A DNA stretch of 50,059 nucleotides, taken from positions 1 through 50,059 of the forward strand of contig RFVO01000006.1 of NCBI GenBank assembly GCA_009928005.1, given 5' to 3'. Made by a program: the position numbers and the translations under genes. The notes under the pieces are model-generated. The model saw nothing but the letters and a program-made list of their open reading frames with translations, made no database searches and was not told the DNA's origin. Positions 41,933 to 50,010 of the stretch are shown piece after piece. Source of the stretch: Chitinophagia bacterium. GTDB taxonomy: Bacteria; Bacteroidota; Bacteroidia; Chitinophagales; Chitinophagaceae. Numbering within the stretch: the first letter of the stretch is position 1; each line of letters opens with the position of its first letter.

Positions 41933-44536
41933 ATGAATTTAAGTCAATATACAATTAAAGCACAGGAGGCCATTCAAGCGGCACAGCAATTAGCTTATAA
42001 CAATAAGAATGCTGCCATTGAAACCCTTCATTTATTAAAAACAATTTTAGCAGATAAGGATAGCTCTACTGAATTTCTGTTAAAGAAAAATAATTTGAAT
42101 CCTCTTTTAGTAAATCAAAAAGTGGATGCGCTTCTACCTAGTTTACCTAAGCAATTAAGTGGAGAGCCTGCTAGTAATTTAAGCAGGGATTTAAATAGTG
42201 TTTTATTAAAAGCCAATGGAACGCTTAAAACCTTTGGCGATGAATTTGTAACAGTAGAACATTTATTAATTGCTATTTTACAAGTAAATGATATTGCCTC
42301 AAAATTATTAAAAGACGAAGGACTTACTGAAAAAGGTTTAGTTAGTGCTATTAAAGAATTAAGAAAAGGAGAGACGGTACAATCGGCTACGCAGGAAACA
42401 CAGTTTCAGTCCTTATCAAAATATGCTAAAAATTTAAATGAATTAGCAAATAAAGGAAAGTTAGATCCTGTGATTGGTCGTGATGAAGAAATTAGAAGAA
42501 CATTACATATACTTTCAAGAAGAAGTAAGAACAATCCCATTCTAGTTGGAGAACCTGGTGTGGGTAAGACTGCAATTGCGGAAGGACTTGCAATGAGAAT
42601 TGTAAATGGAGATGTACCCGATAATTTAAAAACTAAAATAATTTTTGCTTTGGATATGGGGCAACTTATTGCAGGCGCTAAATACAAAGGAGAGTTTGAG
42701 GAAAGATTAAAAGGGGTGGTAAAAGAAGTAGCAGATAGCGATGGAGAAATTATTTTATTTATAGATGAAATACATACACTTGTAGGTGCAGGAGGAGGAG
42801 AAGGTGCTATGGACGCTGCTAATATTTTAAAGCCTGCACTTGCAAGAGGCGAGTTAAGAGCTATTGGTGCCACTACTTTAAATGAATATCAAAAGTTTTT
42901 TGAGAAGGATAAAGCCTTAGAACGTCGTTTTCAAAAAGTAATCATTGACGAACCTAGTAAAGAAGATGCTATTTCTATTTTAAGAGGTTTGAAGGAGAGG
43001 TACGAAACGCATCATCATGTAAGAATTAAAGATGAAGCCATTATTGCAGCTGTAGAATTATCGAGTAGGTATGTAACTGATCGTTTCTTGCCAGATAAAG
43101 CCATTGATTTAATTGATGAGAGTGCCGCTAAGTTAAGATTAGAGATGAATTCAATGCCTGAAGAACTTGATACTTTAATTAGACAAATAAGACAGCTTGA
43201 AATTGAAAGAGAAGCTATTAAAAGAGAGAATAATCCGGATCAATTAAAAGCCTTAAATATAGAAATAAGTAATTTAACCGTACAGCAAGATACTTTAAAA
43301 GCGAAGTGGGCTGAAGAAAAAGAGATGGTTGATAAAGTACAAAATACAAAGGCTGAAATTGAAAAACTAAAACAAGAAGCAGAAGTTGCTGAACGTAATG
43401 GAGATTATGGGAAAGTAGCGGAGATAAGATATGGTAAAGTAAAAGAGCAAGAAACACATTTATTAGAGTATAGTAAGTTATTACAAGAAATTGGCACGAA
43501 TGGTAAGAGATTAATGAAAGAAGAAGTAGATGCTGAAGATATTGCAGAGAATGTAGCAAAGGCTACTGGTATACCAGTTCATAAAATGTTGCAATCTGAA
43601 AGAGAAAAATTATTAAACTTAGAAGAAGAATTGCATAAAAGAGTAGTAGGTCAAGAAGAGGCCATTTCTGCAGTATCTGATGCAATAAGAAGAAGTAGAG
43701 CTGGATTGCAGGACCCTAAAAAACCAATTGGCTCATTTATTTTTTTGGGAACGACGGGTGTGGGAAAGACAGAACTTGCTAAGGCCTTGGCTAATTATTT
43801 ATTCGATGACGATTCAATGATGACCCGTATTGATATGAGTGAGTATCAAGAAAAACATGCCGTGTCTCGTTTAGTGGGAGCGCCTCCAGGTTATGTGGGC
43901 TATGATGAAGGAGGGCAGTTAACTGAGTCGGTTAGAAGAAAACCTTATAGTGTTGTTTTATTGGATGAGATTGAAAAAGCACATCCCGATGTTTGGAATA
44001 TTTTATTACAAGTTTTAGATGATGGACATTTAACAGATAATAAGGGTAGAACGGTGAATTTTAAAAACACCATAATTATTATGACAAGTAATATGGGCAG
44101 TCATTTAATTCAGGAAGCCTTTGAAGGAGTGACAGAAAAAAATATTGAACAAAAAATAGAACAGTCAAAAGTAGAAGTGATGGCTTTGTTAAAGCAAACC
44201 ATTCGTCCTGAATTTTTAAATAGAGTAGATGAGATTATTATGTTCTCGCCATTATTACAAAAACAAATGTCTGCCATTGTAAAAATTCAATTGAATAATT
44301 TAAAATCATTGGTAGCAGAAAATGGAATTGAATTAACTTTCAGCGATTATTTAGTGGACTATTTGTCTGACCAAGGTTTTGATATGCAATTAGGTGCTAG
44401 ACCTTTGAAACGACTTATTCAAAAAATGGTGGTCAATGAATTTAGTAAGAAAATATTGAGTGGAGAGATAGATAAAACTAAAAAAGTATTGATTGATATT
44501 TTTGATGGGGTGATTGTGTTTAGAAATGAAGGTTAG
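41933..44536 (+). CDS. clpB: ATP-dependent disaggregase ClpB
   Basis: An 867-residue Hsp100 that extracts proteins from aggregates with DnaK. The N-terminal double Clp_N domain spans about 1-145. The first AAA+ module has GEPGVGKTAIAEGLA (Walker A), LFIDEIHTLVG (Walker B) and GATTLNEYQKFFEKD. The coiled-coil middle domain spans about 405-525 (rich in KLKQEAEVAE-type repeats). The second AAA+ module has FLGTTGVGKTELAKALA, the pore loop GAPPGYVGYDEGGQL, VVLLDEIEKAHPDVW and the arginine finger block RPEFLNRVDEI. The middle domain distinguishes it from ClpA/ClpC. It is monocistronic and divergent from queG. Confidence 0.98.
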   Translation: MNLSQYTIKAQEAIQAAQQLAYNNKNAAIETLHLLKTILADKDSSTEFLLKKNNLNPLLVNQKVDALLPSLPKQLSGEPASNLSRDLNSVLLKANGTLKTFGDEFVTVEHLLIAILQVNDIASKLLKDEGLTEKGLVSAIKELRKGETVQSATQETQFQSLSKYAKNLNELANKGKLDPVIGRDEEIRRTLHILSRRSKNNPILVGEPGVGKTAIAEGLAMRIVNGDVPDNLKTKIIFALDMGQLIAGAKYKGEFEERLKGVVKEVADSDGEIILFIDEIHTLVGAGGGEGAMDAANILKPALARGELRAIGATTLNEYQKFFEKDKALERRFQKVIIDEPSKEDAISILRGLKERYETHHHVRIKDEAIIAAVELSSRYVTDRFLPDKAIDLIDESAAKLRLEMNSMPEELDTLIRQIRQLEIEREAIKRENNPDQLKALNIEISNLTVQQDTLKAKWAEEKEMVDKVQNTKAEIEKLKQEAEVAERNGDYGKVAEIRYGKVKEQETHLLEYSKLLQEIGTNGKRLMKEEVDAEDIAENVAKATGIPVHKMLQSEREKLLNLEEELHKRVVGQEEAISAVSDAIRRSRAGLQDPKKPIGSFIFLGTTGVGKTELAKALANYLFDDDSMMTRIDMSEYQEKHAVSRLVGAPPGYVGYDEGGQLTESVRRKPYSVVLLDEIEKAHPDVWNILLQVLDDGHLTDNKGRTVNFKNTIIIMTSNMGSHLIQEAFEGVTEKNIEQKIEQSKVEVMALLKQTIRPEFLNRVDEIIMFSPLLQKQMSAIVKIQLNNLKSLVAENGIELTFSDYLVDYLSDQGFDMQLGARPLKRLIQKMVVNEFSKKILSGEIDKTKKVLIDIFDGVIVFRNEG

Positions 44537-44576
44537 GTTGAATAAACTATAAATTTTTAACTATTAATGGCTGCTT

Positions 44577-44607
44577 TTTGAAATATTGCCTACTACTTGT
44601 ATATTTG
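44577..44607 (+). promoter_or_regulatory. Promoter of the TetA-like MFS gene
   Basis: TTTG (44577-44580), a 19-base spacer and TATATTTG (44600-44607) form the clearest complete Bacteroidota promoter in the window, 34 bases before the ATG. Confidence 0.75.
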
Positions 44608-44640
44608 AAGGATAGTATTTACTAAACTATCTAAAGAAAA

Positions 44641-45885
44641 ATGGCTAGTACTAAACAAGCGGCGGTAGGTTTTATTTTTGCAACTATTTTATTAGATGTC
44701 ATTGGATTGGGTATTATTATCCCAGTGGTTCCGCAATTACTGCAACATTTAATGCATATAACAGACAGGTCTAATATAAGCGCTATCTCTAAGCCTGCTA
44801 TGTATATGACTTTTATTTATGCGGCCATGCAATTTATATTTGCGCCCATTTTAGGAAGTTTGAGTGATCATTATGGTCGTCGTCCTATTTTACTTTTTTC
44901 TTTATTGGGTTTTGGCTTAGATTATATTTTTTTAGCTTTTGCACCTACAATTGGTTGGTTATTTGTAGGTCGCATTTTTTCAGGCATTACAGGTGCTAGT
45001 ATTACAACAGCTGCAGCTTATATGGCCGACATTAGTGATGAAAAAACCCGTGCTAAAAATTTTGGAATGATTGGTGCTGCTTTTGGCATTGGATTTATTA
45101 TTGGCCCATTATTAGGAGGCTTGTTAGGTGAAATAGGACCCAGAATTCCTTTTATTGTAGCTGCATGTCTGGCTTTAATCAATGCTTTGTATGGTTATTT
45201 TATTTTGCCTGAATCTTTGAGTAAAGAAAACAGAAGAAGCTTTGATATAAAAAGAGCAAACCCAATTGGTTCTCTAAAAAATTTAAATAAATACCCTGCT
45301 GTTTTCGGGTTAATTATTTCTTTATTATTTATATATTTAGCTTCTCACTCAGTTCAAAGTAATTGGAGCTTTGCCAATATTAGTAAGTTTGGTTGGACGC
45401 CGAAAATGATTGGTATTTCTTTAGGCGTCATTGGTTTATTGGTTGGACTGGTGCAAGGTGTTTTAATTCGATTCGTCAATCCAAAATTAGGTAATGAAAA
45501 AAGTGTTTATTATGGCATAACATTATATGCAATTGGTTTAATATTATTTGCTTTTGCCTCTCAAACATGGATGATGTTTTTATTTTTAATTCCTTATTGT
45601 TTAGGGGGAATTTCAGGCCCTGCATTACAAGCCATAATTTCTATCCATGTCCCAAAAAATGAGCAAGGGGAATTACAAGGTTCCTTAACAGGATTGCAAA
45701 GTTTAACTTCTATAATTGGCCCCCCAATGATGATTGGGTTAACCTCTTATTTTTCTATAAAGAACGACCCAAATCATATCTATTTTCCAGGTGCTGCATT
45801 TATATTAGGGGCATTATTTATGCTTTTAAGTGCCATAATTGCTTATTGGGTATTAAAACATGATACTAGCGTGTCAAAGGCTTAG
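44641..45885 (+). CDS. MFS transporter, TetA-like
   Basis: A 414-residue protein with 12 predicted membrane helices of the TCR/Tet drug-proton antiporter branch. The motif-A block is GSLSDHYGRRPILLFSLLGF, preceded by GIIIPVVPQL with the conserved Asp in LLDVIGLG. Motif C is present as IGAAFGIGFIIGPLLGGLLG, and ARAKNFGMIG before it fits the family. The central cytoplasmic loop lies at about 195-215. Such sequences are common chromosomal housekeeping exporters in Bacteroidota. Tetracycline resistance cannot be claimed from this. Confidence 0.85.
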   Translation: MASTKQAAVGFIFATILLDVIGLGIIIPVVPQLLQHLMHITDRSNISAISKPAMYMTFIYAAMQFIFAPILGSLSDHYGRRPILLFSLLGFGLDYIFLAFAPTIGWLFVGRIFSGITGASITTAAAYMADISDEKTRAKNFGMIGAAFGIGFIIGPLLGGLLGEIGPRIPFIVAACLALINALYGYFILPESLSKENRRSFDIKRANPIGSLKNLNKYPAVFGLIISLLFIYLASHSVQSNWSFANISKFGWTPKMIGISLGVIGLLVGLVQGVLIRFVNPKLGNEKSVYYGITLYAIGLILFAFASQTWMMFLFLIPYCLGGISGPALQAIISIHVPKNEQGELQGSLTGLQSLTSIIGPPMMIGLTSYFSIKNDPNHIYFPGAAFILGALFMLLSAIIAYWVLKHDTSVSKA

Positions 45886-45889
45886 AATC

Positions 45890-45922
45890 TTGCCTTATAA
45901 TCCTCCACTGTCGTTATATTTG
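45890..45922 (+). promoter_or_regulatory. Promoter of the purine nucleoside phosphorylase gene
   Basis: TTG (45890-45892), a 22-base spacer and TATATTTG (45915-45922) precede the ATG at 45942 by about 20 bases. Confidence 0.6.
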
Positions 45923-45941
45923 TGGCTAAAATATATCTTAT

Positions 45942-46769
45942 ATGTCGACGCCCTTAATGGCTACTTTAGAGCAAACAGCAAAATTTATACAATCTAAGGC
46001 AAATGCTACTGCCAATACAGCTATTATATTAGGTAGTGGGTTAGGAAATTTATCTCAACAAATTACCATTGATATAGCTATAAATTATAGTGAAATACCA
46101 AATTTTCCAATTAGTACAGTAGAGGGGCATAAAGGAAGATTAATACTAGGTACTTTAAATGGAGTAAAAGTTTGGGTGATGGAAGGTCGTTTTCATTTTT
46201 ATGAAGGCTATGCTCCTAGTCAAGTTGTTTTTCCTATCAGAGTTTTACATTTATTAGGTGTTAAGAATTTATTATTATCTAATGCGGCAGGTGGAGTCAA
46301 TCCTAATTTTCAAGTAGGTGATTTAATGATCATTAATGATCATATAAGTTTATTTACCCCCAATCCATTACTAGGAAAAAATGAAGAAGCATTAGGTACC
46401 CGCTTCCCAGATATGAGTGAACCTTATGCACATTCATTTATTGAAATAGCTAAAAAAATTGCCGCACAGAATCATATCAAGATATTTGAAGGGGTTTATG
46501 TGGGTGTAACGGGTCCTACTTTTGAAACACGTTCAGAATATAAATTAATTAAGATAGTTGGTGGTGATTTGGTAGGTATGAGCACTGTGCAAGAAACTAT
46601 TGCAGCTGTACATTGTGGTATGAAGGTTTTTGCAGTGAGTGTAGTCACAGATTTAGGAATTAGAGAGGATAATAATATAATAACACATCATGAAGTGTTA
46701 GAAGCTGCCCATGCAGCCGAGCCAAAACTTACAATACTATTTAGCGCTTTGTTAAAAGAAATAGCATAA
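45942..46769 (+). CDS. Purine nucleoside phosphorylase (trimeric PNP-I type)
   Basis: A 275-residue trimeric-type PNP that phosphorolyses purine nucleosides to free base and ribose-1-phosphate. The phosphate site is IILGSGLG, EGHKGRL and EGRFHFYEGY. NAAGGVN and the base-binding VTGPTFETRSEY with Glu195 follow, then VGMSTVQETIAAVHCGMKVF. The position equal to human PNP Asn243 is Asp237 (VVTDLG), discussed in the findings because that residue contacts the purine 6-position. It precedes the Porin_10 gene by 12 bases on the same strand, so they may be cotranscribed. Confidence 0.95.
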   Translation: MSTPLMATLEQTAKFIQSKANATANTAIILGSGLGNLSQQITIDIAINYSEIPNFPISTVEGHKGRLILGTLNGVKVWVMEGRFHFYEGYAPSQVVFPIRVLHLLGVKNLLLSNAAGGVNPNFQVGDLMIINDHISLFTPNPLLGKNEEALGTRFPDMSEPYAHSFIEIAKKIAAQNHIKIFEGVYVGVTGPTFETRSEYKLIKIVGGDLVGMSTVQETIAAVHCGMKVFAVSVVTDLGIREDNNIITHHEVLEAAHAAEPKLTILFSALLKEIA

Positions 46770-46781
46770 AATACAAAATAC

Positions 46782-48782
46782 ATGTTAATGTATAAACGCA
46801 TTTTATTTTTTCTCACTGCATACATTTTATTTCAAATGGGGGCGATTGCGCAAAATTTTGGCAATGCCCTAAGGCCTATTGGAAGGTCGAATGGAAGTGG
46901 ACAGAGTATCGACTCCTTACAAAAAAGAGACCAGAACGCCGATTCCATTACCCTTTTTTATAAGTTATATAATAATAATGATATTCGAAAATTAGATTCA
47001 AGCATTAATGATTTTTTTGTACACTATCCCTTACCTTATACTACATATAACCTTGGCAATTTAGGAACTGCAACTAAGTCTTATTTATTTTCAACGCAGA
47101 AAAAAGGAGGCTTTGATGCAGGCTTTCATGCTTATGACGCCTACAATTATACATTAACTGCTACCCCTTTTTATCAAAGCACTAGACCTTATACCGAATT
47201 GGGTTATTTACTGGGAGGCAAGGGTGAGCAGCTAATTGAAGTAAAACATACACAAAACAAAACGCAGCAATTAAATTTTTCTTTTGAATATCGATTTAGT
47301 AATTCGCCGGGAAATGTAAAAAATCAAAATGCGAATTTGAATAATATGCGTATTACAGCGCATTTTCAATCGAAGCGAAAAAGGTATGAGTCCTACTTTG
47401 TAATGCTTGCCAATAAAGCAGCCTCTTCTGAAAATGGGGGGCTTGTGAGAGCTTCTTTATTAGATAGTTTATCGCTAAATAACCCCTATGAATTGGAAAC
47501 AAGACTAGGAGTTAGTGGTGCTTCTTTTCGTAATCCTTTTAATACAACTATCGCCACTGGTTCAACCTATAAAAATAATACTTATTTATGGCGTCAAACT
47601 TATGACCTTGGTCAAAAAGATTCTATTGTAAAAGATACAGTAACTATTCATTTATTTTATCCAAGACTTAGGTTCCAAAATGAGGTTAAGTTGGAATCGA
47701 ATCAGTTTGTCTTTGAAGACAGAGCGCCCAATGAACTAAGCTATTTGCAATATTTTAATTACAAAACGAATTCAGCTACGAATATAAAATTTGCTGACAG
47801 CTGGAACCTCGTCACCAATGATTTTAGTTTAATAAGTTTTCCGCAAAAAAATAATGCTAATCAATTTTTGCAAATAGGATCGGGTTATACGCATTTAGCT
47901 ACCACTTTATCTAGTTTTCAAAATTGGTCTGAATATGATTTATACGGGTTTGGCGTCTATAAAAATAAAACAAGAAATCAGTTATGGGATTTTATAGCTT
48001 CAGGTAAATTATTTATAAATGGTTACCATGCAGGAGACTACGATGCTCAAGTTTATTTATCTAGAATTTTAAATTCAAAAGGTACTTATTTGAAAATTGG
48101 TTTTCAAAATAGCAATCGTACTCCTTCTACTAATTATTTAGGACTTACTCAATTTCCTATAAATGCTTTAAAAGGCATAAAGAAAGAAAATACAGTGGAC
48201 ATGAATGGAGAGTTGGGAAATGCAGCAAAGGGGTTCAGAATTTCTTTTAACTACCAGTTAATTAATAACTATAATTATTTCTCATCGGGCTTTCAATCGG
48301 CAGTGTATACAAAACCTATAAGCTATATAAGTAGTTTGCTTGCTAATAAAATTAAAATTAGTAAGCATTGGAATTGGTATAATGAAACTACCGTTCAAAT
48401 AGTAGATCAATCGGCACCTATTCATATTCCATTAATTTTATCTAGACAAAGATTGGCTTTTGAAGGTAATTTTTACAAAAACCTCAATCTTTCTACTGGT
48501 CTTGAAATGATTTATCACACCGACTTTAAAGCCGACGACTATATGCCCATAACTGGTCAGTTCTATTTGCAAAATAGCTATATGCTTCATAACAGACCTA
48601 CAGCCAATGCCTTTTTACACTTTATGATCAAACGCTTTAAAGGGTATATTAGATTAGAGAACCTTAATACTTTAGTGCCAACAAGTAATTCATTAGGAAA
48701 CACTTATAATTTTACAGCTAAAGATTATCCTGGAACAGGTACTTGGTTTAGGGTGGGAATTTGGTGGAATTTTATCAATTAA
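46782..48782 (+). CDS. Putative outer-membrane porin (Porin_10 family)
   Basis: A 666-residue protein of the Bacteroidota Porin_10 type. It starts with a signal peptide (about 1-24, ending GAIAQ), then an early low-complexity segment, LRPIGRSNGSGQSIDS. The family block is YKLYNNNDIRKLDSSINDF, followed by YNLGNLGTATKSYLF and a long aromatic-rich beta-barrel ending GIWWNFIN. The last strand ends in Phe-Ile-Asn, a little different from the usual terminal Phe of Omp85-dependent proteins. It probably forms a beta-barrel pore; its substrate is unknown. Either ATG of MLMYKRIL may be the start. Confidence 0.82.
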   Translation: MLMYKRILFFLTAYILFQMGAIAQNFGNALRPIGRSNGSGQSIDSLQKRDQNADSITLFYKLYNNNDIRKLDSSINDFFVHYPLPYTTYNLGNLGTATKSYLFSTQKKGGFDAGFHAYDAYNYTLTATPFYQSTRPYTELGYLLGGKGEQLIEVKHTQNKTQQLNFSFEYRFSNSPGNVKNQNANLNNMRITAHFQSKRKRYESYFVMLANKAASSENGGLVRASLLDSLSLNNPYELETRLGVSGASFRNPFNTTIATGSTYKNNTYLWRQTYDLGQKDSIVKDTVTIHLFYPRLRFQNEVKLESNQFVFEDRAPNELSYLQYFNYKTNSATNIKFADSWNLVTNDFSLISFPQKNNANQFLQIGSGYTHLATTLSSFQNWSEYDLYGFGVYKNKTRNQLWDFIASGKLFINGYHAGDYDAQVYLSRILNSKGTYLKIGFQNSNRTPSTNYLGLTQFPINALKGIKKENTVDMNGELGNAAKGFRISFNYQLINNYNYFSSGFQSAVYTKPISYISSLLANKIKISKHWNWYNETTVQIVDQSAPIHIPLILSRQRLAFEGNFYKNLNLSTGLEMIYHTDFKADDYMPITGQFYLQNSYMLHNRPTANAFLHFMIKRFKGYIRLENLNTLVPTSNSLGNTYNFTAKDYPGTGTWFRVGIWWNFIN

Positions 48783-48862
48783 GATGACATTAGTCATTCA
48801 ACAAACTGATTAGAATTGCCTTTATTTTAACAGCTATTTTATTAGATATTTGAAATAGGCTG

Positions 48863-48870
48863 TACCTTTG
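48863..48870 (+). promoter_or_regulatory. -7 element of the HYC_CC_PP-like gene
   Basis: TACCTTTG matches the consensus exactly and is 17 bases before the ATG at 48888. No good -33 TTTG at the expected distance was found. Confidence 0.5.
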
Positions 48871-48887
48871 AAGTAATTAAAGGTCTT

Positions 48888-49244
48888 ATGAAAAGGGTAT
48901 TTACTATATTTTTAGTTTTATTGTATGCTGTTGCTAGTATGGGCGCAACAGCGACTACCCATTTATGTGCAGGCAAGGTTAAAACTTGTAAATGTGGCAA
49001 GCCTTCTAAAAAGGACTTATGTTGTTCTGAAAAAACAGTGTATTTAAAATCACAGGACAATCATCATTTTCAAGCAAGCACTAATACTATTGTAAAGAAA
49101 TTAAGTCTAAATGCTACGCATGAAATAGTTGCTATTCAAAAGGCTAGTACTGCTTTACTTAATAGCAGACCGTTTATTTCTAATAAGAATTTGGTCAATA
49201 CTGGGCCACCCATTTACAAATTCATCTGCGTATATTTAATTTGA
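48888..49244 (+). CDS. HYC_CC_PP-like small secreted cysteine-rich protein
   Basis: A 118-residue exported protein with a signal peptide (about 1-20, GATAT after it). The first mature residues carry HLC (25-27), TCKCGKP and DLCC (CC at 45-46). A His pair (59-60) and a terminal NTGPPIYKF (PP at 107-108) follow. The His-Leu-Cys, Cys-Cys and Pro-Pro order fits the NCBIfam HYC_CC_PP family of Bacteroidota, though I cannot run the model here. The cysteines suggest metal binding, and the HMA gene that follows in the same direction (150-base gap) supports a metal-handling context, possibly copper. Exact role unknown. Confidence 0.6.
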   Translation: MKRVFTIFLVLLYAVASMGATATTHLCAGKVKTCKCGKPSKKDLCCSEKTVYLKSQDNHHFQASTNTIVKKLSLNATHEIVAIQKASTALLNSRPFISNKNLVNTGPPIYKFICVYLI

Positions 49245-49269
49245 TTTTTCTAGAAAATAGAAATTCAAT

Positions 49270-49284
49270 AGCTAGATACTAGCT
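49270..49284. repeat. Short palindrome between the two cysteine-rich genes
   Basis: AGCTAG (49270-49275) and CTAGCT (49279-49284) form a perfect 6-bp inverted repeat around ATA. There is no T-run, so a terminator is not supported. Confidence 0.3.
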
Positions 49285-49394
49285 TGTGAATAGACTGCCT
49301 CACTCTTATGAATGAAGCATTTAAAATGGAATACATGTATAATTATGTTATACCAAAAAATTAGTTTACGAAAATTATATTTAAAAAAAAAGTT

Positions 49395-49899
49395 ATGAAA
49401 AATTTTATATTATTAATGGGATTAATTTTAATTACAAGTTTTGCTTTAGAAGCGCAAACTACTACTAAAATTAAAGTTGCAGGTAATTGCGGTATGTGTA
49501 AAGGTCATATTGAGAAAGCAGCCAAAGAAGCGGGTGCAGTAACTGCCGATTGGGATAAGGCTGCTAAGGTATTAAAAGTGAGTTTTAATGCCTCTAAAAC
49601 ATCTACTGATAAAATTGAAGATGCCATAGCTGCTGCTGGAAGATGCCATAGCTGCTGCTGGTTATGATACCGAGCATAAAGTAGCTAGTGCAGACGCTTA
49701 TAGTAAATTAGATGAGTGTTGCCAGTACGATAGAATGAGTAAAACAGCAGTTGCAGAGAATGCTAGCTGTTGCAAGCCAGGTGCTAGTTGTTGCGCAGAT
49801 GGGATAGTCTGTAAAAAAGGGATGTCTAAAGACGGCAAAGAAATGGCATGTTGCAAGAAGGATGCTGCATGTTGCAAAGACGGTGCTTGTTGCAAATAA
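49395..49899 (+). pseudogene. HMA-domain metal-binding protein with Cys-Cys tail, split by a 22-bp tandem duplication
   Basis: The frame starts with a signal peptide (about 1-20, LEAQ) and a heavy-metal-associated domain with the metal site GNCGMCKGHIEKAA (Cys32, Cys35). At 49617-49638 the 22-bp unit GAAGATGCCATAGCTGCTGC plus TG is immediately repeated at 49639-49660. Because 22 is not a multiple of three, the second copy shifts the frame, and translation ends at the TGA at 49665-49667 after a short abnormal tail. Without the second copy the frame runs on from AAAG to YDTEHKV, then SKLDECCQYDR, then a tail with many CC pairs (SCCKPGASCC, ACCKK, ACCK), to the TAA at 49897-49899. It would total 160 residues. 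YDTE and ECCQYDR are typical of Bacteroidota HMA proteins, so this is the ancestral frame. Confidence 0.85.
49617..49660 (+). repeat. Exact 22-bp tandem duplication in the HMA gene
   Basis: Two identical 22-bp copies at 49617-49638 and 49639-49660 are contiguous. Each contains GCTGCTGCTG, a short triplet repeat that would promote slippage. Copy numbers 1 and 4 keep the frame open; 2 (as here) and 3 do not. Confidence 0.95.
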
Positions 49900-49943
49900 A
49901 TAATACACAAGCTTACATTAAATAGTAAGCAAGTATACATATT

Positions 49944-50010
49944 CATCACCTACTATTATATTTTAAGACCTAAAAAAAAATAAGCTAGTGGGTGATGATT
50001 TTTTATTTTT
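49944..50010 (+). terminator. Possible hairpin terminator at the window end
   Basis: CATCACCTACTA (49944-49955) pairs with TAGTGGGTGATG (49986-49997) with one G-T wobble and is followed by ATTTTTTATTTTT. The 30-base loop is A-rich. It would end transcription of the HMA gene. A smaller GCTTAC/GTAAGC hairpin (49911-49930) precedes it without a T-run. Confidence 0.5.

Noticed and set aside
43218-43559. A 113-residue minus-strand frame rich in Leu, Tyr and Ser inside clpB
   Set aside because: It is the antisense shadow of the clpB coiled-coil segment; composition is dictated by the coding strand.
44641-45885. Acquired tetracycline resistance gene
   Set aside because: The protein resembles the TetA branch broadly, but there is no mobile-element context, no TetR gene and no compositional difference.
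49698-49949. Two overlapping minus-strand frames with ATSLQHA-type repeats
   Set aside because: They are the complement of the repeated Cys-Cys codons in the HMA tail and have no independent support.
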